A stretch of DNA of 64,000 bases, taken from assembly GCF_035207705.1 (NCBI RefSeq), contig NZ_CP128187.1, forward strand, positions 4,464,001 through 4,528,000. Direction: 5' to 3'. Both the position numbers and the translations under genes were made by a program. Shown here piece after piece: positions 63,664 to 64,000 of this stretch (position 1 is its first letter; each line of letters begins with the position of its first letter). The notes below the pieces were generated by a model. That model was given only the letters and a program-made list of their open reading frames with translations. It had not been told where the DNA came from and did not search any database. This stretch comes from Maribacter sp. BPC-D8. GTDB taxonomy: Bacteria > Bacteroidota > Bacteroidia > Flavobacteriales > Flavobacteriaceae.

Positions 63664-64000
63664 ATGAAAAAAATAATATTTGCAACAGTTTGTCTTATGA
63701 CTTTGTGTTGTTCGGCACAAGAAAAACCCAATATCGTGCTCTTGTTTTCTGATGATGCAGGTTATGCCGATTTTGGTTTTCATGGTAGCAAAATAATGAA
63801 GACACCTAATCTAGATAAACTAGCAAGCCAAGGGGTGCGCTTTACCCAAGCGTATGTTTCTGATCCTACATGTGGTCCTTCAAGGGCAGGGTTGATTACA
63901 GGTAAATATCAACAACGATTTGGTTTTGAAGAGAATAATGTACCTGGTTATATGAGTGCTGTATCTGCAGCTGATGACCGAGAAATGGGTGTGCCTGTAG
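63664..64000 (+). CDS. Type I (formylglycine) sulfatase, N-terminal part
   Basis: Only the first 112 codons are in the window; the frame runs off the right edge. A signal sequence or lipoprotein signal ([14 protein letters not shown]) precedes [17 protein letters not shown], which has the paired metal-binding Asp residues. The modification site is CGPSR (C-x-P-S-R; Cys at about residue 70), where Cys becomes formylglycine. It should remove sulfate ester from a polysaccharide. Next to SusCD and anhydrogalactose genes, a carrageenan or porphyran/agar substrate is likely; the S1 subfamily cannot be set from this part. Confidence 0.92.
   Translation, partial: MKKIIFATVCLMTLCCSAQEKPNIVLLFSDDAGYADFGFHGSKIMKTPNLDKLASQGVRFTQAYVSDPTCGPSRAGLITGKYQQRFGFEENNVPGYMSAVSAADDREMGVPV

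Noticed and set aside
1..64000. CRISPR array, rRNA genes, intact transposase
   Set aside because: No regularly spaced repeat series, rRNA-like segment or transposase motif (DDE, HUH) was seen anywhere in the window.

Overview
The window is AT-rich DNA from a marine-type member of the Bacteroidota, most likely Flavobacteriaceae. Evidence is three complete SusC/SusD pairs plus a fourth partial SusD, a FecI/FecR pair, a hybrid two-component-type regulator, a type IX secretion sorting domain, a sulfatase, and genes for anhydrogalactose use. The genus is not determined; the content resembles algal-polysaccharide degraders such as Zobellia or Maribacter (inference).

Layout. (1) Bases 1-3022: end of a SusD gene, an orphan hipB-like repressor followed by a fossil of hipA, one unknown gene, and a broken integrase start lying against the 3' half of an initiator tRNA-Met gene (repeat A). 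(2) About 3.2-15.4 kb: a glycan utilisation locus with a one-protein sensor/regulator whose phosphorelay residues are lost, SusC, SusD, a diesterase-like/alkaline phosphatase fusion and a calcineurin-type phosphoesterase, suggesting a phosphate-bearing substrate. It ends at a degraded copy of the tRNA-linked repeat (repeat C, 15577). (3) About 15.7-46.9 kb: a GH31 enzyme on the minus strand, then sigma factor, anti-sigma, SusC, SusD and a long co-directional run of catabolic genes: amidohydrolase, unknown lipoprotein, Nramp-fold permease, SDR, DapA-type aldolase, GNAT, PQQ dehydrogenase-cytochrome, GH109-like enzyme, M20 deacylase, beta-helix protein, nitrilase-type amidase, TPR protein, secreted phosphatase, MauG-like peroxidase, double SGNH esterase and NahK-like kinase. 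A 64-bp promoter-like element is shared by the GH31 gene and fecR. (4) About 47.2-48.9 kb: an intact hipBA module with a perfect 20-bp palindrome at its promoter. (5) Repeat B (49454-49592), 97-98% identical to repeat A and in the same orientation. (6) From 49.8 kb to the right edge: AraC regulator, GntP and RhaT-like permeases, then an overlapping operon (enolase-superfamily enzyme, aldehyde dehydrogenase, KDGal kinase, KDPGal aldolase, VOC protein) followed by SusC, SusD and a type I sulfatase. This fits 3,6-anhydrogalactose from agar or carrageenan being taken to pyruvate and glyceraldehyde 3-phosphate.

The most interesting reading is that tRNA-linked repeats A, C and B mark the joints of stacked islands, each carrying a glycan or catabolic module. 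The large sigma-factor-controlled cluster in the middle looks like an undescribed pathway: it combines three C-N hydrolases, an aldolase, an SDR lacking its catalytic lysine and an Nramp-fold carrier lacking the metal-binding motif. Products and motifs were read by eye; no database search was run.
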